Shown here: one piece after another, positions 8,637 to 17,851 of the stretch
Layout: every line of letters begins with the position of its first letter
Numbering within the stretch: position 1 is the first letter of the stretch
Position numbers and translations under genes: made by a program
From: CAVTLG01 sp963735495
GTDB taxonomy: Bacteria; Chloroflexota; Ktedonobacteria; Ktedonobacterales; Ktedonobacteraceae
Direction of reading: 5' to 3'
Assembly: GCA_963735495.1 (NCBI GenBank)
Contig: CAVTLG010000009.1
Location: 1,054,001-1,118,000, forward strand
Length of the DNA: 64,000 nucleotides
The notes under the pieces: generated by a model
Told to the model about the DNA's origin: nothing
The model's input: only the letters and a program-made list of their open reading frames with translations
The model's database searches: none

Positions 8637-8668
8637 ATTCAAATGAGACCCCTATGGGGTCCCGACCT

Positions 8669-9250
8669 TCAAACGTCTGGGGTCGTTTGGAAGGTTCCGT
8701 GGACGTTGTGAAACACGATTTGCGTGCCCTGACACTGGATGACCATATCTGGTGTACGCGGATGTCCATCCGGCACGAAGCGGATCGTCACGGGAACCAG
8801 AGCGGCATTTGGACCATACAATTGGGGTCCCTGGAAGATGCGTGCATGGGTTGGATCTCCTCCCGGCAGTTCGATGACTTCGAGACGCCCACGCATGTTG
8901 ATCGCCTCGAAATGGCTGGGCTGTCCCAGCGGTTCTCCACCTACATAGGCATCGATCTGGAACGTGCGCGGGTAGCCATACCGCAGGTCGTTGAGCTTCG
9001 TCTGCATCCATCCTGCTCCCAACTGCGCCAGACTAATCGTCGTCAGAGTGACGAGCATCCCGGTGACAATGAGCACCAGGAGTTGTGATCTGCTGCGTTG
9101 GTGGATAGACGCGACCCTCTTTGTTGGCAGGGATGGCGACGGACGGGATGCGCGCACAAAACACGGCGGCTCGTCGGTCGCGGTGTTGGTTGAGATGGGA
9201 CGATAGCGCAGGACACTCTTCGGCGTGATCGGCGTGGCGAGAGATGACAT
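8669..9250 (-). CDS. Conserved-looking single-pass membrane protein, unknown function
   Basis: 193 residues. A Pro/Arg/Ser-rich cytoplasmic stretch (1-52) is followed by one membrane helix (about 53-75, LLVLIVTGMLVTLTTISLAQLG) and an extracellular domain (about 110 residues: RYGYPRTFQIDAYVGGEPLGQPSHFEAINMRGRLEVIELPGGDP, ending HNVHGTFQTTPDV). I do not recognise the domain; the tail looks all-beta. ATG 9250 is supported by AGGAGGG about 9 bases upstream. The frame stays open upstream into beta-helix pseudogene sequence; that extension is not real. Confidence 0.65.
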   Translation of the reverse strand: MSSLATPITPKSVLRYRPISTNTATDEPPCFVRASRPSPSLPTKRVASIHQRSRSQLLVLIVTGMLVTLTTISLAQLGAGWMQTKLNDLRYGYPRTFQIDAYVGGEPLGQPSHFEAINMRGRLEVIELPGGDPTHARIFQGPQLYGPNAALVPVTIRFVPDGHPRTPDMVIQCQGTQIVFHNVHGTFQTTPDV

Positions 9251-9371
9251 AACAAGACCCTCCTCTAGGATACATGAGAACAATAGCAAAGAAATACACG
9301 CCGTTGAGGTGTGATGGAAGAGCGTCGTTACGAACAAGTATACCTGACGAGGAATGGCCCTGACAACCAGG

Positions 9372-9427
9372 TTATCCACCAGATTGCGCTGACATTGTGG
9401 ATGCAGCGGTGGATAACCTGTGCATAA
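9372..9427. other. Cluster of DnaA-box-like 9-mers in an inverted repeat
   Basis: TTATCCACC (9372-9380), its inverse GGTGGATAA (9408-9416) and TGTGCATAA (9419-9427, inverse of the consensus box TTATGCACA) occur within 56 bp. The first two form the arms of a 13-bp inverted repeat (9369-9381 and 9409-9421). No replication initiator gene is nearby. Confidence 0.35.
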
Positions 9428-9456
9428 CTCTCGCTTTCTGCGGAAAGCATAACGGG

Positions 9457-9615
9457 TCTGCGAGGCGGAGATCACACCGGCAATGCGGGAGTTGTTGAAG
9501 GTCAGAACCATGTTCTCCCCCGAGAGACCACCCGTTGCAGCGGCTCCGCCTCTGATGCCGTTGTAGAAGTTACCCTTCAGGGTGGTATTCGAGAAGGTGG
9601 CTAACGCATCGGTGC
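9457..9615 (-). pseudogene. Secreted beta-helix protein, 3' fragment
   Basis: The minus strand reads DALATFSNTTLKGNFYNGIRGG followed by GLSGENMVLTFNNSRIAGVISAS, a repeat pattern of large exported right-handed beta-helix proteins. It stops abruptly at the palindromic repeat 9616-9674. The 5' part of what is probably the same gene resumes beyond the other repeat at 11813. The 2.2 kb in between holds unrelated fragments. Confidence 0.6.
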
Positions 9616-9674
9616 GAGACCATTCATTTTCGGGTGCTCTAAATACAGTTTATACCCGAATTTGAATGGTCTCC
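9616..9674. repeat. Palindromic repeat, family A copy 1
   Basis: The 59-bp element begins GAGACCATTCATTTTCGGGT and ends with the near-inverse ACCCGAATTTGAATGGTCTC. It sits exactly at the joint between the beta-helix fragment and a transposase fragment. Related copies are at 10204, 11757, 26254 and 29951. Confidence 0.85.
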
Positions 9675-9990
9675 TGGAATGTCCGCGTTTGTGGTCGTTG
9701 GAGGCCCGCCTCAAACTGCTCGGCATGGTTCTGCTTGTGTATGCCTTTTTGCTCTCTTTGCTCGATCCGCTCTATCAGGAACTCATTCAAGCACTCTTGC
9801 ATTTCAAATGTCAGAGAACGGGAAAGCGATGCCAGGATATCCCAGCACCGCTTATCGGCTTTGTTGGGCTCTCAGTCGCCTCTGGGACGATTGCCGTCCT
9901 CGACTGACTTGTTTCATCCCCTCTTCGGATGATCCCAGCTCCATTGGCTCTTTCATCAGCCATCTTGAACGGTTCCAGAAAAATTGGGGA
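9665..9990 (+). pseudogene. Transposase C-terminal fragment
   Basis: The frame reads CPRLWSLEARLKLLGMVLLVYAFLLSLLDP, then CQRTGKRCQDIPAPL; a one-base shift near 9850 continues YRLCWALSRLWDDCRPRL. This resembles the C-terminal end of the transposase family seen at 1-988, as I remember it from Ktedonobacteria. The catalytic core is missing. It starts inside the palindromic repeat, pointing to rearrangement at that repeat. Confidence 0.55.
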
Positions 9991-10059
9991 TGACCCATAG
10001 ATTCCTTCAAGGACGACGGCAGATCCAAAGTCCCGAGTGTCAGTTGCTAGCCCCCAGTG

Positions 10060-10200
10060 ACTAGACGGGGGGTTCCACCGACATGTAGCGGGGCCAGCCA
10101 ATGCAAGGGTTAGCGACCAGAACAATGGTGTTGTCAGAGGTGTTTCCGATTCCCCACGAATGTGCGTTGGGATAGCCGATGCCATAGAAGGTCACACTTA
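10060..10200 (-). other. Short unassigned coding scrap
   Basis: The minus strand stays open as SVTFYGIGYPNAHSWGIGNTSDNTIVLVANPCIGWPRYMSVEPP, which looks like exported beta-rich protein sequence but cannot be assigned to a family. It is bounded by palindromic repeat copy 2 and by the transposase scrap. Confidence 0.3.
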
Positions 10201-10203
10201 CAT

Positions 10204-10300
10204 GGAGACCATTCATTTTTGGGTGCTGCTTATACCGCTTTATCCTCTCATATATAATTGTATTTCAACATATGTCAGCACCCAAAAATGAATGGTCTCC
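10204..10300. repeat. MITE-like palindromic repeat, family A copy 2
   Basis: A 97-bp element with perfect 25-bp terminal inverted repeats (10204-10228 and 10276-10300, starting GGAGACCATTCATTTTTGGG) around an AT-rich centre with no coding capacity. No target-site duplication can be seen. This is the best-preserved copy and the likely reference for the family. Confidence 0.9.
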
Positions 10301-10383
10301 TTCTGAAAGATTACTGGGATAGCTTGGACTCATTCCTACAGTCTATCATGCGAGGTCATCTCTGCGATTAACAAAACCCGGTC

Positions 10384-11061
10384 TCAAGATTCATGCATTG
10401 CATGAGAATCATCGAACGGGTTTTCTGACTTAACTGGCTCTTCCAGATTTCTCGCTGCTTCTCCACTTAGAGAGTTTCTGAACTCAGTAAGCTCCTTATC
10501 CTGTTCTTCAGCCAGTTTATCCCATCGCTTCTCGTATTTTTCAATCATAACCTCGCGTTTCCCGCTCGCAATTCGAGCTGCTTCGCTGTATTCCTTATGT
10601 ATCTCGCCTCTAAAAGTAACTAATGCACTTTTTAAGAATTTTCTATTTTTATCTACGTTATTGATATCATCTACTTCCTTTCTGCGTGCACAGCCCACAG
10701 CCTTGAGGTCCTCTTTTTGAGACACATATAGTTTATGAGCCTCATTTTTCTGTCCTAACTCTAATATGGTCATCTTGTTCTGAAGTTCAGGAGAAAGTGG
10801 CCCTACATTTTCCCTAAGCATTTGATGTTTATCTTCAATTGCCTTTAGTCTATTGAGATACTCTCCATCGGTTATATTTAAGGCAGCTTTCCTTTGAGTT
10901 TGCTCCTGTTTTTCATCTTTTGTTGACCTTACTTTATCCCACGCTTTACTTGTACCGCTCCGCATATCCTTCAATAGGTTCCAAGAACTAGAAGCATCAC
11001 CCTTAGCAGGCTGATTATCATGCAAATATTCGGGGGTGGGGGTGCTTTCAAAACCAGTCAT
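10384..11061 (-). CDS. Hydrophilic helical protein of unknown function
   Basis: 225 residues, no signal peptide or membrane helix, very rich in Lys, Glu and Asp. Residues 40-205 are mostly charged helix (RSTKDEKQEQTQRKAALN, KYEKRWDKLAEEQDKELTEF), probably coiled coil. I recognise no family. ATG 11061 has AAAGGAG 8 bases upstream; 13 upstream codons are open but unsupported. It lies alone between palindromic repeat copies and is more AT-rich than its surroundings, which suggests a separate origin. The upstream region (11062-11756) has repeated TTTCTCA motifs that may control it. Confidence 0.6.
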   Translation of the reverse strand: MTGFESTPTPEYLHDNQPAKGDASSSWNLLKDMRSGTSKAWDKVRSTKDEKQEQTQRKAALNITDGEYLNRLKAIEDKHQMLRENVGPLSPELQNKMTILELGQKNEAHKLYVSQKEDLKAVGCARRKEVDDINNVDKNRKFLKSALVTFRGEIHKEYSEAARIASGKREVMIEKYEKRWDKLAEEQDKELTEFRNSLSGEAARNLEEPVKSENPFDDSHAMHES

Positions 11062-11756
11062 GGTGGCAACTCCTTTACCTTGATCAGTGTGGATTCTCAC
11101 AATAAAATTCGCTTTTTTCTCACAAAACGGTTCCTTATATTACTGGATAACGCCTTGTGAGGCTCGCTCAGCCTATACATCAGACGAGCATGTTTCTCAC
11201 AAAACTTTTCCTAAGTGTATTGAAGCCTTTTCGCGGCTTCATCGCCGTTGAGCAAAAAGTTAAACACACTGGTTTTTCTCAAGTAACTTTTCGCATAGTT
11301 GGCTGAAGTGGCCTGAGTGGCGGCGTCATTTTTCTCAAGTAACTTGGCTCATGCCCACTCTTGGTGGTAAGCTCTTCAATAATAAGAGAGGCAAAAATTG
11401 CGACGCCTCTCCAAGCGGATTGAGAAAAAGGCTTTGCCCTTGATAAGCTCATCCAGCACCAAAAGTGGGCATGAGCCGTAACTTTTCGCTCTGGTGCAAA
11501 AAACGATGTTTGTATAGGCTCAGCACATCAAAAATGATGTAAATGACAACCTGGAAAAAGAAATGCGAGAAACTTTGCTGCTTCTACATCTAAACGGCTA
11601 AGATACAGCGAAATGTTTTCTGAGAATGGTGAAAAGAATACTGAGAAACGTCAATCAGTACCGTGTCCAGGTTAGCAGGAAATAGGACTCTTTTCTAGGT
11701 AAAAGGAGGGAAAGTTTTGCTATTTCTCAAAGCTCAATCTTTCCGAATACGGGGAT
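11062..11756. other. Non-coding stretch with TTTCTCA-type direct repeats
   Basis: No convincing ORF. TTTCTCA followed by CAAAAC occurs near 11117 and 11191, and TTTCTCAAGTAACTT near 11276 and 11331, with inverse GAGAAA copies further right. An inverted-repeat element occupies 11337-11484. The spacing is irregular (about 55-85 bp), so these are not classical iterons. Confidence 0.5.
11337..11484. repeat. MITE-like inverted-repeat element, family B
   Basis: Arms at 11337-11366 and 11457-11484 are inverse copies with few mismatches and share GGCTCATGCCCAC (11346-11358). About 90 bp without coding capacity separates them. Its terminal sequence differs from the family A repeats. Confidence 0.65.
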
Positions 11757-11812
11757 ACCATTCATTTTCGGGTGCAAGATGTATTTAGAGCACCCGTTTT
11801 TGAATGGTCTCC
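11757..11812. repeat. Palindromic repeat, family A copy 3
   Basis: Begins ACCATTCATTTTCGGGTGC and ends with inverse GCACCCGTTTTTGAATGGTCTCC-like sequence. It marks the other border of the sequence interrupting the beta-helix gene; copy 1 marks the first border. Confidence 0.8.
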
Positions 11813-12690
11813 ATGTAAGAGGCTTTGGTATCGACGCCCAGCAAGTTGGTGGCACGGACATTCCCTGCAATGCTCAGCATCCAGGGGGCCGACTCCATGT
11901 AGGTCAGGTCGACGGTAGGTTGATAGTCAGCAGGTAGCACCCCGTCCCTGGTCTGGATACTGGAATTCTTGACGATCACATTGGCACCGTTGTCGGCGAC
12001 CACACCAGTGCGGACTGCGCCTTCATTGGAGATAGTGGCGTGATTTATGACCAGTCTGGTGTTTGTGCCTGTGCCCACGATGGCTGCGCCGTAGCCGACG
12101 AAGTCGGAGCGACCGTTGCCCGTGAAGGCAATCTGGGGATTTTCCAGGGTATAGTTGCCGCCTGCCACATAGGCACCATTGAATGTCTCGCCGGTTGAGG
12201 CGATCTGGATGTTCTTCGCGTAGGTATCAGTCACCTGACCGCCGACCACGCTTGCCAGGACGGACTTCGCGCTCACCACGCTTGTGCTATCGACATAGAG
12301 ACCCTGGCGCAGAGGGAAGGTGAGAGTTTGCCACGGCACCAGGTTGGCTTCAGTCACGGTAAGAACGATGTCGCCCCGCTACGTGCCGGGGATGATTTCT
12401 GTATCGGCCCCTCCTGTTGTCGTCAGTGCCTGTCCTGTCTCAGTCCGGTTGACCGTCATCGTCAAACTATACCCGCTAGGAGCTGTGATAGTGCACCCCT
12501 ACGCGACGGTGAGAGCATGCAGGTAGGTGGTCTGGTACACTACCAGCGTCTGCCCATTCACACACGAAATCGCGTTGGACGTCCCGGCACTGGCGACGCC
12601 CGAGAGACACAGCATAGGTACAATGGCGATAAAGATCACTACCGCTCGATTCCGCTTTTCTCTTTCCGGTTGATTCCTTATACCGCACTC
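11813..12690 (-). pseudogene. Secreted beta-helix protein, 5' part with two in-frame stops
   Basis: Reading leftward: a signal peptide (RNRAVVIFIAIVPMLCLSGVASAGTSNA), CVNGQTLVVYQTTYLHALTVA, a TAG stop near 12500, GCTITAPSGYSLTMTVNRTETGQALTT, a second TAG near 12380, then about 180 residues of beta-helix rungs (VLASVVGGQVTDTYAKNIQIASTGETFNGAYVAGG and similar) up to the palindromic repeat. No obvious ATG remains. The export signal and rung pattern indicate a surface or secreted protein. Both stops and the repeat insertion show it is dead. Confidence 0.75.
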
Positions 12691-12707
12691 GAAGGCACTG
12701 ATAGGTC

Positions 12708-13151
12708 TTATAGACGCTTTGCCGGATCGGCCAATTGTTTCATCTGGTCCCAGGGAATAGAAGGCTGTGGGAGACCTCGCTTCCGCAAGATCTGTTTCAT
12801 CGTACGCCTGGCATGCATGAGTGTGGTAAGTGGCCCTGGAGCTCCTGCCATATTCATGCCTGGCAAAAATCGTTGAACATGAAAAAGAGAAAGAGCTTCC
12901 TGATGCTCTAACGTGCCTTGAAGCGCAAAACCTTTGAGATGCCAAAGTTTTTCGTCATGAGAATGGCAGAGGAGTCCGGCAGGCCCTGGCACGATCTGGA
13001 TATCCGCAGGCAGATGTACCCGTAAAACCTGTTCAGTCTCATCAACCTCTGGGTGACAACGGACACTCACTGGATACCCCTGAGCATCGATGCCTGTGAG
13101 AACGGCATCACGAAAAGAACGCAGATACCCCTCGAGCTTAGTATTTTCCAT
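12708..13151 (-). CDS. PNPOx-like protein, partner of the upstream gene
   Basis: 147 residues. The pattern DAVLTGIDAQGYPVSVRCHPEVDETEQVLRV, then PAGLLCHSHDEKLWHLKGFALQGTLE, resembles split-barrel flavin-binding proteins of the pyridoxamine-phosphate-oxidase type, in which the barrel binds FMN, F420 or haem. Its ATG lies inside the end of the upstream gene (14-bp overlap), so translation is coupled and the two probably form one complex or a two-part enzyme. The substrate is unknown. Confidence 0.55.
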   Translation of the reverse strand: MENTKLEGYLRSFRDAVLTGIDAQGYPVSVRCHPEVDETEQVLRVHLPADIQIVPGPAGLLCHSHDEKLWHLKGFALQGTLEHQEALSLFHVQRFLPGMNMAGAPGPLTTLMHARRTMKQILRKRGLPQPSIPWDQMKQLADPAKRL

Positions 13152-13563
13152 GCTTCACCTCAATCGTTTGGCCTGCTTGCTGCATATTCCCTTCCTGATA
13201 CCAGTGGATAGAATGCGGAGTGATAGAGATACACCAACGAATAAAGTACCAGTTCATGAGCTTACGAGACAACGCGTTGCTGCTATAGCTTCGGCTGGAG
13301 GGCTGGCGTTGATAGAGCTCCCTCCAGAACCTTTTCATATCTTCATTGAACACTACAATCTCATCAGAAACCATCGCGCTTCCTTGCACCAAAACGATGG
13401 GAGGATTCGTCTGTCCACTTCCGGTTGGATCAGAGAAAAGAAGAGACACTTTTGGATTTCTGCGGATATTCCACACTTTTTGGGGAAAACTAATCGATGT
13501 GGTAATCAGAAACTGTCCTCGTTCAGGAAAGTAGACGGCAGAGACAGGCCAGGTCACAGGCAC
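13138..13563 (-). CDS. Pyridoxamine 5'-phosphate oxidase family (split-barrel) protein
   Basis: 141 residues starting at a GTG. The barrel strands PVSAVYFPERGQFLITTSISFPQKVWNIRRNPKVSLLFSD and PPIVLVQGSAMV are typical of PNPOx/F420-dependent reductase-like proteins. The N terminus is about 10-15 residues short; the frame runs back to DFTGILALPQQGVPV after a TAG, with no better start. The C-terminal helix (FWRELYQRQPSSRSYSSNALSRKLMNWYFIRWCISITPHSIHWY) fits the family. It overlaps the next gene by 14 bp. Confidence 0.7.
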   Translation of the reverse strand: MPVTWPVSAVYFPERGQFLITTSISFPQKVWNIRRNPKVSLLFSDPTGSGQTNPPIVLVQGSAMVSDEIVVFNEDMKRFWRELYQRQPSSRSYSSNALSRKLMNWYFIRWCISITPHSIHWYQEGNMQQAGQTIEVKHGKY

Positions 13564-13700
13564 GCCTTGTTGAGGTAGGGCTAGGATGCCTGTAAAATCC
13601 TATCACAAAGCAATCTGTTATATTTTGGAAAGACAGAGATCCCCCACAAGAGAGCTTCTGGGAGGGATCCCTGCTTTTGAGACGCGGCTTTCAGTGCAGA

Positions 13701-16700
13701 TTACTCCTCTGGAGTAGCCTCAACGGCGATAGGTTCTGGAGGTGGCTCCAGAGTAAAGGTCAGATCATCAGCGATAAGTGCAGGAACGGCGGAAAAATCG
13801 ATCTCGTAGTTCCCAAAGCGTTTGATATGTCGTGTTTGGTATGGTGAAAGTGCTGCCACCTGGTCGAGGGAAGGGTGGTAGCCCTCAGCCGCTAATGCAT
13901 TCAACGCTGCACTGATTTCGAGCGTGTTATCGAGTATGATGCAGTTTGTCAAAAGTCCGGTATATTTCACCAACTTCTCCTGTTGCTCAAATGCATGCGC
14001 ATGCATTGTACCTCCACCAGCAAACCGTACCCAATCCTCTAACGCATTATATTGCTCTACTTTATTTGTCGCGCGGTGAATCACTTCACGCAGCTTGATA
14101 TCAGAAAGAACCGTGAGCAAAAAGACGGTACGGTTCACGCATCCAAGCGTGTAAAATGCCTGATAGAGGCGGTTTTTGTGACTGTGGGTAGTTAGTTTGC
14201 GCAACAGCATTGATGGCAACACTTTTCCGTCCTGGATGGAAAGCGCCACCTGAAAAAGGTCCTGCCAATGGGTTTGGAGCAGATTCCAATCGATCACGTT
14301 GTCGTGGAAGAGGGAATCGATATGTTGGTAGACGACTTCTTTCGAGGGGCGATAGAACTTGAGATCTTTCCAGTTGCGAATCCGTGGCAAAAGCTGGATA
14401 CCTAACATGAACGATAGCCCAAAAGCTGGGAGATTCTGCCCTTGGGTATCCGCGTGAATGGCGGTGGGTTTTATATCCGAACGATTACGCATGAGCACAT
14501 CCAGAATATGTACGGATTCCCATACCCCACCACTGATGAATTGCGTGAAAAGCAAAATAAACATGTCGCTTACATGATGATAGGCAATTGCGCCAAAACC
14601 TCCATATCGTATATGTTTCTCTGCCAAAAGGTTTTCATCAGCCAACTCGTATTGGGTACCATCAGCCGCAGCCCGTTTCTCCTCACCCCAATAATGAGGC
14701 AACGTGTATCGATTAAAGCAGTTAATGACATCACGCAAAGCGGCCTCAAGCTTCTCAACCGTGATATGACGGCGGTTGATATGGGCAATTTGATCCGCGT
14801 CGAGTGTGCCTCGCAGATGCCTGGCCATCTGGTGGGGTCCCAGATTGGTCCCATAGGCAAAAATCGCGAGTAATTGCCGTTCCCAGGCATCATCCCGTTT
14901 GGGCTCATTGCCCGAAAGAGGCCCCAGATGGCGGCCAAAGCCCGTCAAGCGCTCGATACGGACCACAATATCAAGCAGATGCCTTTCTGGGATCTTGTCG
15001 TGCAGCGCTTCCTCCAATTGAGCCAGCCCAGCCGGTTGTGGCTTGGCTCTGAGCTTCTTGAGGGAAGGTTCGCCTTTCTCGTTGATCATCAAACTCTGAT
15101 TCGTTGGCCTGGTTCGATCCACTTCGGCGGCCACTTCGGTGAGCCAGGCACGCAGATGCTCAACAAAACCCTCCGCCGTTGCCGGGAGACCGAGCTGCTG
15201 ACAGTAGGCGGCAACTCGCGGTTCACACTCTTCCCAACTCAGGAGTTGGTCGCGATAATCGGCAAACTGCTGAGAACCCTGGACACAGATATCTCCTGAT
15301 TTCAGTTCATCGGCCAGAGACGAAAAAACACAGGTTTCCAAATGATGACGTGCAAACCACATTTTACCTTTGCGTTTCACCAGGACGGTCCGTTGCCACT
15401 TCTTACTGGCAAAGGGGAGATCAAACGTGGCTTCCAGGTATTGCTTCGGACTGTGCTCATTGGCGATGATAAACTGCATCGCGTCGATCAGCGCTTGATC
15501 AGCCGTGGTTGAGCGCAAATCGAGCGTTTTAATGACGGTGAAGAGGGCTTTGCGGTGACTGCCATAAAATTTCTTCACCAGGGGCTGGTAGCGATCCCCG
15601 TGGTGAGCACTCACCTGGTCGCATTGCTCCAGGAGCTGCTCTGTTCCCCCTTCTCGGTTGAGAATCTCTGCTGACCTCTGCACCACCATCTGCCGGACTT
15701 TTCGCGTCGGCACTGGCGCGTACCACCTCGGCCAACACCTCGACCAGGTGCTCCGTGATGGCTCGTTCTGCTTTGCGTAGTCGTTCAAGTTCCTGTTGCG
15801 CCTTGTTTGTTAGCGTACTCATCCGCTTGAGAAACATCTGGATAATCTCGTCGCGTGTAGAAACAACCGTCTGAAAGATGAGGCACGACAGCAGCGTGAA
15901 TTGCTTAGGAGGCGCAAAGTCCAGTAAATCAGAAGGATACAAACTTCGTGCGATTTCCGCGAAATGGATGATTTTTGCAGGACGGAGATCTTTGAACAGA
16001 GGCTCCATATTTCCCAAGGATTGGAGCCAAATGAGACGGCTGAGCCATTCATCCAGGTGTGTCAGTGTGGCACTTTTCGGCGGTTCCTTGAGACGATCAA
16101 AAGCAGTTGACGGAGACGGCCCATCCAGTCGGAGAAGAGATGAAAGCGTCTGCTGCTGGTCTGCGATCAGTTTGGCAAACACGCTCTGGTAGATACCACC
16201 GTTCACCAGATGGCGAATGCGGCTTGCCATGCGGTCCAGAGTACTGAAAGCGGGAAGCTCATACTGTTCCTGGAGGAGGGTTTCAATGGCAGCATTGATC
16301 AGATCCGCTGGACTTTCCATCACCTGGGCTGCCTTTTGCATGGCAGCCGCAGCCGTATGTCGCGTCTCTTTGCTTTGGCCTCGGAGCGCCACCTGTTCCC
16401 GAATCACCAGATAGTAGCGCCACAAGGTAGCAGAAGCAATATCTGGCACCAGATCATCGGGATAGTTCATTTCCGAGCGGATGTGGCCGATCACTGGTCC
16501 GGGGATCGTCTGAAGGTCGGGAAAATAATGCAAACGCTGATAGACCTTCAGCATAATCATGAGAGAAAACTTTTGAGCTGGACCACGAGCATGCTTTTCA
16601 ACGAAGGCTCGATCAGCAGGGACGGGGGTGTAGAGCGTGCGTACTTCCTTGGCCGAGGGAGTACGCGTAAAACGGGGGTAAATCGTTCGCTCAAGCGCGG

Positions 16701-16704
16701 TCAT
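13701..16704 (-). pseudogene. tnpA: Tn3-family transposase with one frameshift
   Basis: A Tn3-type transposase of about 1000 residues in two frames. The first part, ATG 16704 to about 15710, holds the DUF4158-like N-terminal domain (LERTIYPRFTRTPSAKEVRTLYTPV). The second, to 13701, holds the catalytic core with Asp in AAADGTQYE, Asp in IHADTQGQN and Glu in VEQYNALEDWVRFAGGG. The break lies in an AAAA run near 15710: removing one A gives DAKVRQMVVQRSAEILN continuously. So it is either a recent mutation or a base-calling error in a homopolymer. The enzyme performs replicative cointegrate transposition. The typical 38-bp ends could not be found by eye. Confidence 0.85.
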
Positions 16705-16853
16705 ACCTCACCACTTTCTGACCCATAGAATTGGCTTTCCTCCGGGTGTGAGCAAAGCAATGGGTCTCGGCTCGCATCTTACCGGCAGGAGCAGTGAGTG
16801 GGCAAGCAGGCAGCCAAAGCATAGGAAGATTGACTTAGCACGCAAAGCAAAAG

Positions 16854-16953
16854 TGCTTCGACTAATACCTATTATTGGAAGTCAATCCATGCTATACTTC
16901 TACTAATGCGAAATTTGCAGACTGATAAAGTAGCAAAGGTACTTCCACTAACA
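16854..16953. other. Resolution site (IRS-like) between tnpA and tnpI
   Basis: Four related 14-mers lie just before the recombinase start: TGCTTCGACTAATA (16854-16867), an inverted relative at 16870-16883 (TATTATTGGAAGTC), and direct copies TACTTCTACTAATG (16895-16908) and TACTTCCACTAACA (16940-16953). One inverted pair plus two direct repeats is the layout of the Tn4430 internal resolution site, where TnpI binds the inverted core and two accessory motifs. Confidence 0.7.
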
Positions 16954-16963
16954 GGGAACGATC

Positions 16964-17851
16964 ATGACAGAAACCTTGGAGCAGACGCTGGCAGCCTACA
17001 ATGCCTGGCTGGACCGGCAGCCGCTGGCGACAAAAACGCGCATTGCGTATCGGCTCCAGGTGCATCAATATGGAGCCTATCTTGCACAGCGTCCCTCAAT
17101 AGCTGCTGATCCGTTGCGTACTCCTTTCGCTCGCGACTATGCTGTTCGAGACTACAAAACCTATTTAAAGACCGAACGCCAAGCCAAACCGACCTCCGTC
17201 AACCTCGCTCTGGCAGCTATCGACCATTTCCACCAGTTCATAGGGAATGATCGGCCACAGGTCCAACGCGAAAGCTTGCCAGCGCAGGCTCCTCGCGCGC
17301 TCAAACCAGAAGAACAAAAAGCCTTGTTGCGTGCGATTGAGCGCACACCTACGGTGCGAGATCGCACGATTGCCCAACTGCTCTTCTACACGGCTATCCG
17401 TCTGGGAGAATGTGCGGCGCTCAATCTGGACGATGTGCGCGTTTCCGCTCGCAAAGGAGTCGTCATCATCCGTTCAGGCAAGGGCGATACCTACCGCGAA
17501 GTGCCCCTGAATACGGAAGTGCGCGAGGCACTCAGGATCTGGCTCAAGGAGCGGAGCAAGCATTTCTCACAAACGTCCGATCCGGCAGTTTTTCTCAACC
17601 TGAAAGGGAGACGACTCTCAACCCGCTCAATTGACCTCATCATTCGCCGCATTGGGGCTGATGCTCATCTGGAACTCTCAGCCCACATCTTGCGCCATAC
17701 CTGCCTGACCAATCTCGTCCGTCGTGGAAATGATCTGGTGCTGGTTGCTGAAATCGCGGGGCATAAACGTCTGGAAACCACGCGACGCTATAGCCTTCCA
17801 TCCAGAGAGGATCGTGAGAACGCAATGGAGGGATTACAAGTTGAATATTGA
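16964..17851 (+). CDS. tnpI: TnpI-type tyrosine recombinase (cointegrate resolvase)
   Basis: The 295-residue protein has a core-binding domain (TLAAYNAWLDRQPLATKTRIAYRLQVHQYGAYLAQ) and a catalytic domain with Arg in TAIRLGECAALNLDD, Lys in SGKGDTYREVPL, HxxR in SAHILRHTCLTNL, His in AGHKRLETT and Tyr in RRYSLPS. Being divergent from a Tn3-type tnpA with a repeat-rich gap between them, it is most likely the resolvase of this transposon, acting at the site just upstream. It looks intact. A second, truncated copy of its C-terminal end lies at 21139-21312. Confidence 0.88.
   Translation: MTETLEQTLAAYNAWLDRQPLATKTRIAYRLQVHQYGAYLAQRPSIAADPLRTPFARDYAVRDYKTYLKTERQAKPTSVNLALAAIDHFHQFIGNDRPQVQRESLPAQAPRALKPEEQKALLRAIERTPTVRDRTIAQLLFYTAIRLGECAALNLDDVRVSARKGVVIIRSGKGDTYREVPLNTEVREALRIWLKERSKHFSQTSDPAVFLNLKGRRLSTRSIDLIIRRIGADAHLELSAHILRHTCLTNLVRRGNDLVLVAEIAGHKRLETTRRYSLPSREDRENAMEGLQVEY

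Noticed and set aside
9369..9427. A replication origin
   Set aside because: No dnaA, rep gene, AT-rich unwinding region or regular iterons are adjacent.
15690..15730. Programmed frameshifting in tnpA
   Set aside because: Tn3-family transposases are normally one ORF, and no slippery heptamer with a downstream structure is evident; mutation or sequence error is simpler.
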